DNA of 64,000 nt from Geosiphon pyriformis. Taxonomy: Eukaryota > Glomeromycota > Glomeromycetes > Archaeosporales > Geosiphonaceae. The stretch is from assembly GCA_016748015.1 (NCBI GenBank), contig JAAOMT010000468.1:632262-696261 (forward strand). Reading direction: 5' to 3'. This document shows, in pieces, positions 26,601-37,706 of the stretch. The notes under the pieces were generated by a model. That model saw only the letters and a program-made list of their open reading frames with translations, was not told the DNA's origin and searched no databases. How positions within the stretch are numbered: position 1 is the stretch's first letter; every line of letters starts with the position of its first letter. The translations under genes and the position numbers were made by a program.

Positions 26601-28148
26601 GGTTTCTCAACATGAACAAACAATTAGCGAACTACATTACGAAAACGAGCATCTCACGAGGAAGCGGGATGAACTTGAGATTCGCTTGACAACCTTAGAG
26701 ATAGAATATGAAGAACTATTAGGTGAGTATTTAATGGATGCTCTCATCATTGAGTAAATTGAAATCTTTTTTAATTTATTCTTTCTACCAACAGATAAAA
26801 CAATTGCTGATGAAGAAGCTAATAGTAAGATCGACATTACAGAAACACTACAAGAGCTAAGGGTAAGTTTGTAAATGGTTTGTTCATTTTCAAAAAATTT
26901 ATTCTCAACCCATTTTATTCGTACACTTTGGTAGGCTAAACTCGAAGGTCAATATTCGGCTAAGAAAGAAGTCCAACAAAAGGAGATTGAAGAATTGAAA
27001 TTTGAACTCGAAAAGAAAAACGAGGAGTTACATAAACTTAACAGGTAATTTAAAGTTTTTATTTATTGTTTGCCTTGTTTTTTATTCTCTCAATAATATT
27101 CTAAAATGAAACAATCCCATGAACACTCGCCAAATTCTAACGATCCTAGTGCCCTTGGAGAATTAAAGAGAGCAAACCAAGAGTTACAGGTAATACTCTT
27201 TTTGAAAAGTGATGACACGGTGAGAATTGCAATATACATGACATTATGTTTGAACTCTTAAATCTTTAATCTCATTCACATTGTAATACAGAACGCAATA
27301 TCCGACAAAGAACCTCGGGGTGAAGGTCGCAAGGATAGCGCAGAGAAAGAGAAAGACATGGAAAGAATTCGAAAGACCATGGCTCAACAGTTGGCCGATT
27401 TTGATGTCATGAAAAAGGCACTGATGCGAGATCTCCAGAATCGTTGCGAGAAAGTTGTCGAATTAGAAATCTCCTTGGATGAGACACGAGAACAATATAA
27501 TAATGTTTTACGTAATAGCAATAACAAGGCTCAACAAAAGAAAATGGCCTTTTTGGAGCGAAACTTGGAACAACTCACAAACGTTCAAAAACAAGTAAAT
27601 GTTTCTCTTCTATTTTACTCGACTTTTGAATTTCATTGAATTCAATTTCACTGACCCTGTTTCATATTAATATATTTAGCTCGTTGAACAAAACTCATCA
27701 CTGAAAAAAGAAGTAGCTATTGCAGAGCGAAAACTTCTCGCAAGAAACGAACGCATTCAGGCGCTGGAAGCCTTACTTCAAGATGCACAAGAAAAATTGA
27801 CTACACAAAATCAAAAGTAAGGGTTTAGTATTTCCCTAGTGTGGAAACAGATTCTGATTTTTTGAAATAGCCAAATCTCTTTAACCTTCTACCAATCATA
27901 GGTTCGAGGCCCAATTACAAGCAGTTCGAGAACGATTAGAGCAAGCACGATGTATGTCACCGGAATATTTTTTGTTTATTTGATTTTTGACCGTTCCTTT
28001 ACTGAACGGATTTTTTCAATTTTCAGCACAAAAATCTGCCAATTCAATGAACTTTAATTTTGGCCGCATCGCAGTACCTGTCAGAGGTAGAGGCCTCCCC
28101 CAATCGGAGGCCAATGGGTATGAGTTTGTGCCTAGTAGAAAACCCTAG
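23630..28148 (+). CDS. Conventional kinesin (kinesin-1 heavy chain, fungal NKin type)
   Basis: Plus-end-directed microtubule motor for vesicle and hyphal-tip transport. The start ATG at 23630 has a strong ACCATGG context. Motor domain (residues 1 to about 330): [10 protein letters not shown]-loop [11 protein letters not shown] (about 24330), switch [10 protein letters not shown] (about 24950), switch [10 protein letters not shown] (about 25045), [13 protein letters not shown] and [13 protein letters not shown] neck, a Pro/Thr-rich hinge ([13 protein letters not shown], about 25770) and a long coiled coil follow. The tail contains [15 protein letters not shown], matching the NFGRIAKPLRG tail of fungal kinesin-1, then ends SRKP at 28146-28148. 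Some 16-18 exons with short introns; individual borders after 26280 are less certain. No light-chain-binding heptads were identified. All motor motifs are intact. Confidence 0.93.
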
Positions 28149-28183
28149 TAGTCCGAACAATATTTTATTGACTTGTTTCACCA

Positions 28184-28343
28184 CCTGTCCAGTGTCGATT
28201 TTGTTGGTGGTTCACCAACATCGACTATATTCGGTAAGCCTAGTAAATCTTGGGTCAGGATTTCTATACTCGGATCTCATTACGTCACTGGACAGGGAAA
28301 TCTCAAACCTTGATTCTGCTAGTAACGTAATGAGATCCGAGTA
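28184..28343. other. Interleaved inverted repeats in the kinesin 3' region
   Basis: Three complementary pairs. CCTGTCCAGTG (28184-28194) with CACTGGACAGG (28286-28296). TACTCGGATCTCATTACGT (28267-28285) with its exact complement at 28325-28343. A hairpin at 28194-28225 (13 bp with a 3-nt bulge). The first two pairs interleave, so an RNA could fold as an H-type pseudoknot with stems of 11 and 19 bp stacked without a linker. Lies 36-195 bp after the kinesin stop, probably in its 3' UTR. Function unknown. Confidence 0.8.
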
Positions 28344-29343
28344 GGAATAACTGCTTCAAAGAAAATTTTTACAAAGTCAAAATGCATCCGTGTTGCATAA
28401 ATATTATTCTAACCGAACTTCTCTATTTAAATTAGCCTCAATAAAGGGCAGGAACGAACGACGAACATCATGGCTTTCCGGTTTCCGGTCATGAGACATG
28501 CATACTCCGTTCATTTCCTTTCTTTTTCTTATACTCCTTTTCTCCCTTTCCTTGGTGTCATCAAACACCATCATGTATTTATTTGTAGTTTTTTAGTATT
28601 TGCCTTTCTCTAGATTATTAACATATTAAGGATTTATGAGTGTCAATTTTTTTCAAATTTTTTAAACTAAGGAAAAGCCATCTGATCGTAGTTGTAATCA
28701 ACTATTAAACTAGGAAGTTAAAGATTTTGGACTAGGGGCTTTCTTGAGTTGTTTAAGGGTCTCTGTTTAACCAAAATACCAAACAAATTAGTGAATTCTG
28801 AATGAAAATAATTCAGTTTCAAAAAAATTATCATGGAAAAACTTTACAATTTGAAATTTTTTTTTAATCGAAATTGTAACCTGATTTCTACTTTATCAAA
28901 ATTCTTATAACCAATATAATAAATAATTTGATTGAAAAAGTGGTTCACATATTAATATATTATTTGAAGTTTTTTAAGTTAAATCTAATATTAATTTTAA
29001 TTGTGTATTTATATATATTAAATATTATTTAAAAATCAAATAAATAAATTATTAAGGTTTTATTTAAAATAATTATATTAAGATTGTATTTTAATTGTTG
29101 CATGGCTTTTATTAATTTAAAATTGGTTATTAAGAAAAATATTAAACTGTTTTATATAAAATATTTATTTTAAGAATTTTTAAATGCTTTTATTAAAGAT
29201 TGTAATAACATATCATTGTTTATTTGAAAAACTTAGTATTTGTTAATTTTATTTTTTATTTTTAAATACATAATAAATGTAATAGGTAGTGATTGGGCCA
29301 CACTTGTTAAATTAATATATATATATATATATGTAATAATAAA

Positions 29344-29430
29344 CCTAATCTAATATAATAATAAAGGCGTGTATGTGTGGCTAGTCACGTGTTGAAACCG
29401 TCTATAGTACCTAGATTAGGATTACACTTT
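29344..29430 (+). repeat. Short repeat related to the LINE 3' UTR, bounded by an inverted repeat
   Basis: Contains GTGGCTAGTCACGTGT, matching GTGGCTGGTCACGTGT of the LINE tail at about 10990. CCTAATCTA (29344-29352) and TAGATTAGG (29412-29420) are exact complements and bracket it. Could be a separate short element; family not known. Confidence 0.45.
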
Positions 29431-29584
29431 GTTATAGCAAAAAATATATATATTCAAAAAATATTATTAATTGTTAAGATAATCGTTTTTGTGATATAAT
29501 ATATATGTAAAACAAGCAAAGCAATATAATTAAAAATAGCAAAAAACCCTGCTAAAAATGAAACGTAAAATAGGTTTAAAATCA

Positions 29585-29680
29585 GTTTGAATGGCTAGTC
29601 ATGTGTAAAAAATGCATAATTTATATTTATTATAAACATGTATATGTTAAATAGTATAAATAGTGAAAAAAAATTTAAAT
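29585..29680 (+). repeat. Eroded LINE 3' UTR fragment
   Basis: Aligns with the young LINE tail at 10989-11070. GAGTGGCTGGTCACGTGTAG there reads GAATGGCTAGTCATGTGTAA here. Differences are almost all C-to-T or G-to-A. Confidence 0.65.
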
Positions 29681-29841
29681 ATAATACAATAAATTAAAGT
29701 GATTTTTAAAATCTATATATTTTAAATTGTAGGTATTAAAATAGATTAGACATTCGATTAACGCCTCATTTACATAAAAAATTCAATTATTTTATTCCTT
29801 GCACTATTATTTGAATAATTTAAATTCTCAAGGATGATACC

Positions 29842-30057
29842 ATGAGCGAATTTCCCTTCAATAGAGGATTTCTATCTAATCGATCATTACGAGAAAGTGT
29901 TCACAATAAATTGTTTGAGCTGAATCTGACCTCAAAGGAGGGACAGCCTGATTCTCGATCCAAAGAATCAACTTTGAAACTAGGAAAAATTTTCTGTTAC
30001 AGCTGCAGTTCATTCGAATCACGTATAAGTACGAATGCAACGATCGGGCCCAGCTAA
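29842..30057 (+). CDS. Possible small ORF or first exon, 71 codons
   Basis: ATG at 29842 opens a frame of ordinary composition (MSEFPFNRGFLSNRSLRES, then KLFELNLTSKEG) ending at 30057, just 45 bp from the convergent Ssr4 stop. It is Ser-rich with two Cys near the end (FCYSCSS). No family recognised. It could be an unspliced remnant or a chance frame on the antisense of UTR. Confidence 0.3.
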   Translation: MSEFPFNRGFLSNRSLRESVHNKLFELNLTSKEGQPDSRSKESTLKLGKIFCYSCSSFESRISTNATIGPS

Positions 30058-30102
30058 AGTTCCCCATTTAGCATCTCAATATCGGAAAAATATTCATATT
30101 AT

Positions 30103-32399
30103 TTAAGTGTGATCGAGTCTGTCTTCCATTGGTCCATCCATACTAATATGGGATGACATGGCTAAAACATCCAGCTCATCGTATACAAGTTGATCAGGAT
30201 GAGTACTGAAGGGACCGATATCCAACATTCCTTCTAAATTCGTAGTTGCAGATGAATTTCCCATGACTAAGTTTTGCTGAATTACGTATGGAGAGAGCTC
30301 CAGGTGATTTAATTGTAAACCGCTAGGCAACTGTTGCAAAGGTTGTACAAGATTTTCTGGAAGCTGAACCATATTTTTGATACCACCTTCTGGGAGTTGA
30401 ACCATATTGTTGATTCCATCTTCCGAGAGTTGAACCATATTGCTGATTCCATCTTCCGAGAGTTGAACCAAATTGTTGATTACATCATCGCTTTCTTCAG
30501 GAACATTATTCAACTCCACTACGCGCAAGGGATTCCGGGGCCGAATAACAAGATTGAAATTTTTTTCCATAGTTTTCTGTAAATTTTCTATTTCCTATTT
30601 TATTGAAGAAAAGATAATGTATTTGGATCATGTAATTCTCCCTTTGGGTTTAAAGAATCTCTGCAAAAAATTGTGACTAACTTCTATATTTGAACAATTC
30701 TTGATATCGTTAACACTTCTAAACATGGCAGCCGATCTTTCTTTGAAATTGTTGATTTTTTCAGCATGCAGATTGGTCGTTGTTTCGATTGCCGCTTTAT
30801 TTTCAGCCTATTATAAAGTTTGATGATCAATTTTTTGAAAGATAATAAGCCAGAATTTTTAGTTGATCATTTTACTTGCCACTTTTTGTTTTAATTCATC
30901 AATATTTAAGGTTTCATATGGCGACGGCTCAAGTTTAATCGAGCCTACGTATAATAGAATCCAATAAAGTTGTTTAAAAAAGAATTTAAAAGAATTTAAC
31001 ATCTTTAAACCAAAAACTTACTAGTACTATGAGGCGAGAAGATTTCTTCTATGAAATCATGGTTCATTTTATATCTTGCAAGAGCGACATCACGGGGTTT
31101 TATGTTGTCAAATTCATCTAATTCAAAAACCTGATTATCAAATTTTAATTCTAGATTAAAATAAAAAAAAAGGAGATTCACCTCCAGATGGATCATCTGC
31201 TTCTTCCGCTGCGGCTGCCGCTGCTGCTGCCTTATTCTAACAAACAAAATAAAGGATGTTGAATGCTAAGGATTTATTTTCCAAAAATCAAAATTAGATT
31301 AAAACGAATGCCCAACTTTTGCGGATTTGCCGCGTCGACCAGTAGATTTTGAATTTGAAGTATTAACGCCTTTCAGAATTGCGCTAGATGTTGATGCACG
31401 AGATTGAAATTGAACATAAGAGGCGGAAGGGGTTGGTGTGGGCGGCGCTGTTGAATTCACAAGATGAACAACCTGAGGGTTTGGTACATGTCCTTGCATA
31501 GGAGATTGCTGTGGTAATCTGGCGTAAGGACTCATGTTGGGTTGCATTTGTGGGGTAGGATATTTCCGCGTAGGAGTTCTAGAGATCACACCAGGATTCA
31601 AAATTTGCCGATCTATGGTAATTTGATTATGATCTTCAAATTTACCACTTTTTGTGATCGAGTCAAAGATTTTACGACCAAAAAATTTCATTTTGTTTAT
31701 ACATACGGTTTTCCTCAAGTTTCACGTAATGAAGTAATTGTAGATTATCATTTCCCATGCTCAATCTATAACGCCTTCTTATTTTGGAGGTGAATTGATC
31801 GTTCGGAGCAAATCCACCTTTTCTTTCCGCACAAAGTAATTCCTTTGATGATAACAATTATTAAAGGGCTGCTAATTACTTAAATTAGATCATTGAAAAA
31901 TATCTAAAATAAATTTTCACCCTGCCATCTGGCAAAGTCGTTTTATAACACATTTCATTATCCAAATAGTGAAATCTAGTAATCCGAGAGTTTCCGATGA
32001 AATGTCATAAATTAAAATATTCCTCTAATTATAAAGCGTAATAGAAATGTGGCCTACCCGTCAGGAGGTAATTCTTCCACAGTAGGAGGTAAGCTGATCA
32101 AATAAACTTGACCGTCTGTCCCAATGAAAAAGTTAATACAAAGTTTAAATTAGAAATTAAACCTTCTAATTTAAGCTATTGAGCAACTAACCAGCCGGTC
32201 TGTCAATATATAAAAAACTGAATGTAATCTGATTTATTAAATTCATGGCCTTTGTTAGCATTTCTGCCGCCATGTCAGGTGTAAGATTAGAATATCTTGG
32301 ATAGTCTATGTTAGCCATGTAAAAACATTCTTTGGCGCGAGTGGGATCAATTGTAGGTGTAAGAGTAGGCCCAAGTGTCGTAGGAATTGTGGTTGCCAT
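30103..32399 (-). CDS. ssr4: SWI/SNF and RSC complex subunit Ssr4-like protein
   Basis: Ssr4 is a fungal subunit of the SWI/SNF and RSC chromatin remodellers. Start at 32399 (MATTIPTTLGPTLTPT). The N-terminal domain is spread over several short exons: YSNLTPDMAAEMLTKAMNL, DGQVYLISLPPTVEELPPDG (about 32060-32115), FHYLDNEMCYKTTLPDGR (about 31920-31975), then GGFAPNDQFTSKIRRRYRLS and LQLLHYVKLEE (about 31735-31830), the arrangement I associate with this family. A Pro/Gln/Ser-rich stretch follows (31300-31680), then an Ala/Glu segment, a helical region (RDVALARYKMNHDFIEEIFS; AENKAAIETTTNLHAEKIN) and a C-terminal tail with four or five 11-residue repeats of the type NMVQLSEDGIN (30350-30500). Stop at 30103-30105. 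About eight exons. The N-terminal half carries the identification; the tail is lineage-specific. Confidence 0.7.
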
Positions 32400-32572
32400 T
32401 TTGAAAATATGAAGGAACGCGTCTTTTTGCGTTTTCGTGTGTGGTAGACGTTGAAGAAGTCAATGTTGATCTACTGAATCCGAGCTTCGGAACAAATTCA
32501 GGGTATCAAGATCAACGATTAACTGATATGCTCATATGCCTTAAAAATTTGTAAGTTGTCACGCTGTTAACC
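32400..32572. promoter_or_regulatory. Divergent promoter shared by ssr4 and ARP4
   Basis: 173 bp separate the two start codons, which point away from each other, so both promoters and 5' UTRs must lie here. No TATA box stands out. Confidence 0.7.
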
Positions 32573-34616
32573 ATGTCGACTTTTGGTGGAGGTGCGTAGC
32601 CTTCAACTTTTTTTCTTTTTGCTCAAAATTAACTAAGAAGTTTGCTGGTTAATAGACGAAGTTACCGCACTAGTGCTTGATGTTGGCTCTTGTTGGACGC
32701 GTGCCGGTTATGCTGGCGAAGACACTCCCAAAGCTGTGTTCCCAACCTCGTTTGGATATCTTCCAGGTCGACGAGCCGCCAATAATATAACTACTCTAGA
32801 AGCTGATACAATAATGACAGATTTGGCAGGATCAACGGTTCTTGCTGACTCCGAGATTTCTACAGACAGGCGTCTGGGAAAAAAACCTGCCAAAGAACAA
32901 TATATAATAGGGGATGGGGAAATTTCAGTTTGGCGAGAGAATATGGAAATCAAGAACCCACTACATGATGGAATGGGTATAAAATTGAATGATTTTAACA
33001 TTTTTTGAAAACGCGTGCTTCTTTTCACAGTCCATTATCTGCCCTTTGTAAAGTTTCAATATTTCTTAAATGATCTTTTTTTTAGTTCGTGATTGGGACG
33101 CATTGGAACATATATGGGATTACGCATTAAACAATCGATTAAGAGTTGATCCTACTGAGCATCCGTTGTTGGTAACAGAGGCTGCTTGGAATACACGTGA
33201 GAATCGAGAACGGTTGACTGAACTCGCATTCGAAAAGTACAACTGCCTGGCGTTCTATGTCGTTAAAAATCCAGTTCTCACTGCGTATCCTGTTTCATCA
33301 GATCCCGCATTGTTACCAGTTTAAAACTGAACGTTTATTTTCTTGACTTCTTTTCTAAAATTTTGAGATAGATTTGCTTCTGGACGTCCTTCCGCCATCA
33401 TATTAGACTGTGGAGCTGCAACAACAAGTGTAGTTCCAGTTTTCGATGGTTATGTGCTGAAGAAAGGCACACGGTTTTTTTATAATACATTGTTTTTCTT
33501 TAAGTTAAGAATTTTTTCATTATTTTTTTTCCCTTTATAGCAATACAAAAACAATCAGTTGCTGGGAATTTTTTATCGGAACAAATTCTGCTTCAGTTAG
33601 ATCAATTAGGGATCAACGTAACCCCACAATATCTAATCGCAAAAAAGTCATTTGTCGACCCCGATCAACGTCCTCTGTTCACCCTACGGAATCGACCAAA
33701 CACAACACCCAGTTTTCACAAGTTTCAGCAAATGGTATTATGTTTGCCCAAAACAGGAATTTCACTCTTCGCTCAAATATCTTTGATTAACTAGTGATCC
33801 AAATAATTCTTAGAGAGTAATCCACGAATACAAAGAAACAGTCTGCCAAGTTTCTGACACAGCGTACAATGAAACGTTAGTAGGGTTACTCGACAAAAGT
33901 ATATGAATTCACCAGTAGCATCTCATTGAATAACTATTGCAAACCAAATCTCCAGACTTATTGCAGCAAGGCCCATGAAACCTTTCGAATTTCCTAATGG
34001 GTTTAACACCTCCTTTGGCCCAGAGAGATACAAAGCCCCTGAGATTCTTTTTCAACCTTCCGAATACACTCTGCAGGTTTGATTTAAAGAGAATAAGTGA
34101 AGTGCATTTACAAACTAAACCACTTCTTACTCATCACGCTCTATTTTTTCCCCATAAATATAAAATCCAACAATAAATTTATAATCGAGCCTCAAGAAGC
34201 TGTTGTGGAAGCTTCATCATGTCTCGGCGTTCATGCGATGATTTACAATTGTGTCGCCAGTTGTGATATCGACTTAAGGGCAAATTTCTTATCTAATCTT
34301 GTGTTCACGGGTGGCAGCAGCCTGTTTCCTGGCTTTAGTGATCGTGTTTACCAAGAATTAAGCCCAATGGTCCCGGGGGTAAGAAAATAGGGTTTTTAAA
34401 ATTTTCGCCGACTTATTTTAACCAATTGTATTTTCACTTTACATTTCTCAGCATAAAATCAAAATACACGCGCCGAACAACGCCGTTGAAAGAAAGTGTA
34501 GTGCATGGTTGGGTGGATCGATCCTTGCATCTCTTGGCACTTTTCATCAATTGTGGATGTCAAGAAAGGAGTATGACGATCACGGTAAAGTCATTGTAGA
34601 AAAGAAATGCGAATGA
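32573..34616 (+). CDS. ARP4: Actin-related protein Arp4 (BAF53-like)
   Basis: Nuclear actin-related protein found in NuA4, SWR1, INO80 and, in many lineages, SWI/SNF-type complexes, where it pairs with actin. Exon 1 (32573-32591) encodes MSTFGG. After a short intron comes [21 protein letters not shown] and [18 protein letters not shown], diagnostic for Arp4. Later blocks: [10 protein letters not shown]-type ([15 protein letters not shown]), [17 protein letters not shown] and [19 protein letters not shown] (33080-33290), [20 protein letters not shown] (33390-33450), [19 protein letters not shown] (about 33980), [13 protein letters not shown] (about 34300), and [14 protein letters not shown] near the end. 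Stop at 34614-34616. About nine exons. The insertion and motif pattern rule out conventional actin. Confidence 0.93.
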
Positions 34617-35104
34617 TTCTCTTCTACTTGTCTAAATGTAAGTATAACTTGAATGATTGATTTCTGATAAACGGGAATAACTGCTGGCATCTTGGTTCAA
34701 TTTCAAAAATTCAAGATACCTGAACAGCTCATTTTATTAATGATTCAATAAGTCTGAGCGCGACAAAATGCTTTGCTTACAAAGAGGGCAATTTTTCACG
34801 TTTGGAAATCTTTTGTGAAAAATTAACATGGTAACAGAATTGTTACAATAGACCCATGTAAATATTTACGGCTATGCTCAAGTTAGAATAGATAATTCAT
34901 CAACATACCCTACTTTCCTTTGTGAAATCAGATGGTAAAAATTTATGAGTCGAGCAAGTTATTGATCGGTTCTGAATTCAGAAAGCTTGTTAATCACCGA
35001 CAAGATTATGCTTCACAAGTTATCTATCTAGTTATGATCAAAATATCAATAGAAAATGTGAATAGGACACTTAAAGTATTAACACTTATAAAAGAATTTT
35101 TGGC
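34617..35104. other. Spacer between ARP4 and MRP51
   Basis: Contains the ARP4 3' region and the presumed MRP51 promoter. The 62-codon open frame at 34932-35120 overlaps the MRP51 start and has no family. Confidence 0.5.
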
Positions 35105-36271
35105 ATGGAACGGATCATGAAAGAGAGCGCTCCCCGAATCATACGTTCCTTCCCAGAGCTATTTCGCAAGTCGCGCTTAGCAACCTTTGACCCACTGCTT
35201 CCACAAGTCTATAAAACCTATGGGCCTTTCAAAAAACGTGGTGATTGGGGTTTAAAACGTACCCTTCCAGGCGTATTACGCACGGACGTGGTAACAGTTC
35301 AAGCGCTTGACACCCTAGAACATCAGACACCATTTGAAAGTGCCCAAGGTCATGTGAGATTCACCAGAAAATGGAAAGAACTCTTTCGATTTTCAAAGCC
35401 TCCACCTCCGCGGAGTGGTAAGACGGAGCTGAATATATCCCAAATGTCTGACGAAGAATTCCATAAGTTCTTGGCGAAGGTAAAGAAACTAAAGTTAGAA
35501 TCGCAGAAAGAAGATCCAAAAGATTTATCAAAAACAGATGATTCCAAAGATTTGTCAAAAACAGATGATTCCAAAGATTTATCAGAAATAGACGACTCCA
35601 AAGATTTATCAGAAACAGACGATTCCAAAGATTTATCAGAAACAGACAATTCCAAAGATTTATCAGAAACAGACGATTCCAAAGATTTGCAGAATATAAG
35701 GAGTTCAAAAAATATCAGAGATTTAACAGACCTCCTCGGTCTGCTTAATGCTACAGCTAAATCGCAACCCTCGGACATACAAGGCTTGACTTATTCATAT
35801 GATAAACCTACTAACAATACCACTGTCGAGGGACGTATTTTGAATAAGGAAGCTCAGGGGGCCTATGCTGTGGGGGTAGCTGGTATTGTCGCTCTGTTGC
35901 CATTCCGAAGGGCGAACCGTATAAACGTTATCAACCGAGAAAAATTGATGACCTTCTATGTTGAAAAAGCTGAATTTGATCAGCAAGGGAGACCAGTTGT
36001 TATCTTATCCCAATCACCAATTCTCGCTAAGTATGATAGGCTAGATTTCTTAAACCCTACCCCAAGACATTCCTTCTTAGACTCGTCAACCGATCGTTTG
36101 AACCACTCCAATAAGGATGTGAATCAAAGGCTGCTTGAGCGCATTGACGGTTTAATCACAATTGATGATATATTTCCCGAGACTTCAAATAACGCCCCAG
36201 CACCCAAAGAAGGAAAACCAGAAGATGATTTTTTATCAATACTGAGCAAAACTGCCAGAAGAAACAGTTAG
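35105..36271 (+). CDS. MRP51: Mitochondrial small-subunit ribosomal protein Mrp51 (bS1m)
   Basis: Fungal mitoribosome small-subunit protein, in yeast also needed for translation of specific mitochondrial mRNAs. Single exon, 388 residues, start ATG 35105 (a second in-frame ATG lies at 35117). The N terminus is basic, fitting mitochondrial import. Conserved region: FRKSRLATFDPLLPQVYKTY, KKRGDWGLKRTLPGVLRT, and VQALDTLEHQTPFESAQG. The conserved domain continues after residue 220 with VGVAGIVALLPF. Between them sits an insertion (35518-35690) of six tandem 9-residue units (DDSKDLSET), highly acidic, encoded by 27-nt repeats. No intron, unlike most neighbours. Identity rests on the N-terminal block. 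Confidence 0.88.
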   Translation: MERIMKESAPRIIRSFPELFRKSRLATFDPLLPQVYKTYGPFKKRGDWGLKRTLPGVLRTDVVTVQALDTLEHQTPFESAQGHVRFTRKWKELFRFSKPPPPRSGKTELNISQMSDEEFHKFLAKVKKLKLESQKEDPKDLSKTDDSKDLSKTDDSKDLSEIDDSKDLSETDDSKDLSETDNSKDLSETDDSKDLQNIRSSKNIRDLTDLLGLLNATAKSQPSDIQGLTYSYDKPTNNTTVEGRILNKEAQGAYAVGVAGIVALLPFRRANRINVINREKLMTFYVEKAEFDQQGRPVVILSQSPILAKYDRLDFLNPTPRHSFLDSSTDRLNHSNKDVNQRLLERIDGLITIDDIFPETSNNAPAPKEGKPEDDFLSILSKTARRNS

Positions 36272-36505
36272 TTTCAAATGGAAGATAAGGCACTAATCAA
36301 ACCTATGAATAAAAAAGTCTAAATTTCATTACATATTTAGCTTATTTAAATATTATATGATATTTGATGTCAAGCTCAAAGAAGCTAGCATGAAGATGTG
36401 ATTGAATTATATGAATACAATCATCAAATTTGTTTGAATTCACTACTTAAATATATACAAATCAGGGAAGATAGAAATACAGTTTCCTAGTTGGATATCC
36501 TTTGC
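36272..36505. terminator. Shared 3' region of MRP51 and the convergent WBP2-like gene
   Basis: 234 bp between two converging stops; AT-rich. Contains candidate polyadenylation signals (AATAAA at 36307) but no clear terminator structure. Confidence 0.4.
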
Positions 36506-37706
36506 TTATCTGTTAGACGCTATTTCATCGTAACTGGGGGGTAAATCATCGGTCGTTTCGGACGTTGCGGCTCTTGATGTTGAGGAAGCTACCGCGTTAT
36601 TGGCTTGTGATGGTGGCCTTGGTGAAGGTGAACGAGAGATAGGAGTATTAGCCCCTGAATTGGGGTGGGAAAGATTATAGGGTTCTACTAGATTGCCCAC
36701 AGTGAGTAATGAAGCTGGTAAAATTGTTGATGTATTAGCCACCGCATCTAGGTTAGAAGCAGACGAAGATACAAGATGATCCTCGCGTGGGGTGTATTGG
36801 GGCAATTGTTCCAGAGTTTCCGGAGGCGTGCTACCCTCAAGTTCTGAATGAGAAACAAGTTAAGACATTTACAAGTGAAAAGATGTGCTAGAAAAAAGAC
36901 ATTCCGCTTACCGGCTAACCGGTTTATTAATTGACTGTAAACACTGGTAAACTCAAATCCGCCTGGCATAGTAGAATTGGAAAAGATTATGAAGATTGAC
37001 AACCTTTCAACAATTACGTAAAATGAAAGAAAATACCTCCTTCTTTGAAAATGAACTTCAATTCTCCAGGTGAGCTCATTCCTCCGTCAGGAACCTAAAT
37101 TTATATTATCTTTAAAGATTACTTTTTTTTAGGCTAGGTTGATGAAAACTAATACACCTACTGGGATTACAATGCACTTATAATAATTCGCGCCAAACCA
37201 AGGTTGCTGAAAGCTGCCTTCTCTAATGTTCATCAGTGGGATGCTTAAAGATTTGAAATGATCGAGGGAAGGTCGCGATATGAATATTACCTGATCAAAT
37301 AAAAAAATTGATTTAAAATTGATTCCGTTTTCAGTTGGAAGAACAAGATAAGGATGAGAGGGTTTACACGGTGATTTGTGATAAATATGTTTCCATCAGC
37401 CTTATAAACTGCTCCATCCCCGGGATATCCCCTGTACAAGAAGAAAGTCTACAGTGTGGGCTTTTAAAACACGGAAAAGAAAACAATTCATAGTCTTGGA
37501 TCCGAAACTTACGCTCCCATAACAAGATTGAGCGAAACCTTTTTTATACTAAAATTTCGTAACAAATTTGAAGAAGTGAGACCCGTTTAGAGGAATTCAA
37601 AAAAACGTGCATATTACATTGAACCTTACGAGGTAAAGATCTGTTCACCAGGAAGAGGAACCGGGTTTTTCCCGTCCTCAGTGATCATCGTCCAGTTCAA
37701 AGCCAT
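36506..37706 (-). CDS. WBP2-like GRAM-domain protein with PPxY motif
   Basis: Related to WW-domain-binding protein 2. The start at 37706 gives MALNWTMITEDG then PVPLPGEQIFTS, the usual N terminus. The GRAM domain is spread over short exons: YPGDGAVYKADGNIF, ISRPSLDHFKSLSIPLMN and REGSFQQPWFGANYYKC (about 37145-37290), SSPGELKFIFKEGG (37035-37075) and FEFTSVYSQLINRLAG (36915-36965). The C terminus is Ser/Pro-rich with SRSPSPRPPS and ends LPPSYDEIASNR, in which PPSY is a PPxY ligand for WW domains such as those of Rsp5-type ubiquitin ligases. Stop at 36506. An in-frame ATG upstream (37927) would need an extra exon and is not family-like, so I do not use it. Role in the fungus unknown; membrane adaptor is a reasonable guess. 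Confidence 0.85.

Larger units (their letters stand above)
28344..29841. other. Spacer with eroded LINE tails
   Basis: Kinesin 3' region, then AT-rich DNA from about 28780. No gene seen. Contains a (TA)n run at 29316-29333 and two pieces related to the LINE 3' UTR, listed separately. Confidence 0.5.

Noticed and set aside
35350-35778. Antisense ORFs over the Mrp51 repeat
   Set aside because: Mirror of an in-phase 27-nt repeat; Leu/Trp/Asn or Ser/Glu repeats without family meaning.
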